In this document: in pieces, positions 24,065 to 24,250 of the stretch
Layout: each line of letters opens with the position of its first letter
Position numbering within the stretch: the stretch's first letter is position 1
Assembly (NCBI GenBank): GCA_046759385.1
Contig: JBHICC010000042.1
Span: 1 to 24,250, forward strand
Direction of reading: 5' to 3'
From: JBHICC01 sp046759385
Lineage (GTDB): Bacteria; Pseudomonadota; Gammaproteobacteria; Acidiferrobacterales; SPGG2
DNA: 24,250 bases
Made by a program: the position numbers and the translations under genes
Notes under the pieces: generated by a model
What the model saw: only the letters and a program-made list of their open reading frames with translations
Told to the model about the DNA's origin: nothing
Database searches by the model: none

Positions 24065-24250
24065 ATGAACATTAAACGCTTTACCATCGGTGCCGCGGTC
24101 GTTTTTATCTACGTTTTCTTCTACGAGTGGCTGTTCCATGGTGTATTGCTCGAAGACATGTACGCCGAAACCGCGAATTTGTGGCGCAGCCCTGAAGAAA
24201 GGGAGGGCAACTTTCGCTGGTTGCTGCTAGGCCAATTTATCTTCGCTGTC
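24065..24250 (+). CDS. Small integral membrane protein of unknown function (5' part)
   Basis: Runs off the window end; the first 62 codons are present. The start MNIKRFTIGAAVVFIYVFFY is a membrane helix at about residues 7-20, then EWLFHGVLLEDMYAETANLW and RSPEEREGNF, and a second hydrophobic stretch from about 51 (RWLLLGQFIFAV). The pattern HGVLL...MY..TA.LWR is one I associate with small uncharacterised, multi-helix membrane proteins of proteobacteria; no function is known to me. It lies 34 nt after the anti-sigma-like gene and may belong to the same operon. The start has only a weak purine-rich stretch upstream. Confidence 0.7.
   Translation, partial: MNIKRFTIGAAVVFIYVFFYEWLFHGVLLEDMYAETANLWRSPEEREGNFRWLLLGQFIFAV

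Overview
This window is a chromosomal housekeeping region of a gammaproteobacterium with moderately high GC. The gene order ndk-rlmN-pilW-rodZ-hisS-yfgM-bamB-der, then xseA divergent from guaB-guaA, follows the Escherichia coli order, and tadA follows guaA. Further on, 4.5S RNA-dnaX-ybaB-recR is another typical gammaproteobacterial cluster. I cannot name a genus. The proteins look like those of a deeper-branching lineage (purple-sulfur or sulfur-oxidiser-like gammaproteobacteria) rather than an enteric.

Layout. 1-141: the 3' end of an iscA-type gene. 362-8366: ndk, rlmN, pilW, rodZ, hisS, yfgM, bamB and der on the plus strand, mostly tightly packed, with a probable internal promoter before der. 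ispG, which sits between rodZ and hisS in E. coli, is absent. 8525-10729: a membrane Ser/Thr protein kinase with a C-terminal seven-bladed WD40 propeller, inserted between der and xseA and convergent with xseA (stop codons overlap). 10722-12496: xseA and a small lipoprotein gene on the minus strand, separated by a good intrinsic terminator. 12627-16390: guaB (predicted leaderless), guaA and tadA. The guaA-tadA junction carries two inverted arrays of 7-bp repeats, one of which runs into the tadA reading frame. 16551-17000: a MaoC-type hydratase-fold gene on the minus strand.

17180-18726: two tRNA-Ser genes (CGA and GGA) flank a gene for a double cyclic-nucleotide-binding plus rhodanese protein. 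Just after the first tRNA and its terminator lies a tRNA-Ser-like 3' half, split in the T loop by a 75-bp hairpin-rich insert; this is the most unusual structure in the window. 18781-22606: an aldo/keto reductase, 4.5S (SRP) RNA, dnaX, ybaB and recR. 22704-24250: an ECF sigma factor, a cysteine-free single-pass membrane protein that is probably its anti-sigma partner, and the start of a small membrane protein cut by the window end.

How the genes connect: nucleotide metabolism (ndk, guaB, guaA), translation and RNA modification (rlmN, hisS, der, tadA, two tRNA-Ser), envelope assembly (pilW, rodZ, yfgM, bamB), protein targeting (4.5S RNA) and DNA replication/repair (xseA, dnaX, recR, ybaB) make up the conserved backbone. 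The kinase-WD40 gene, the small lipoprotein, the cNMP-rhodanese gene and the sigma/anti-sigma pair are the accessory, probably regulatory, additions. No CRISPR array, insertion sequence, phage gene or classical defence system was seen.
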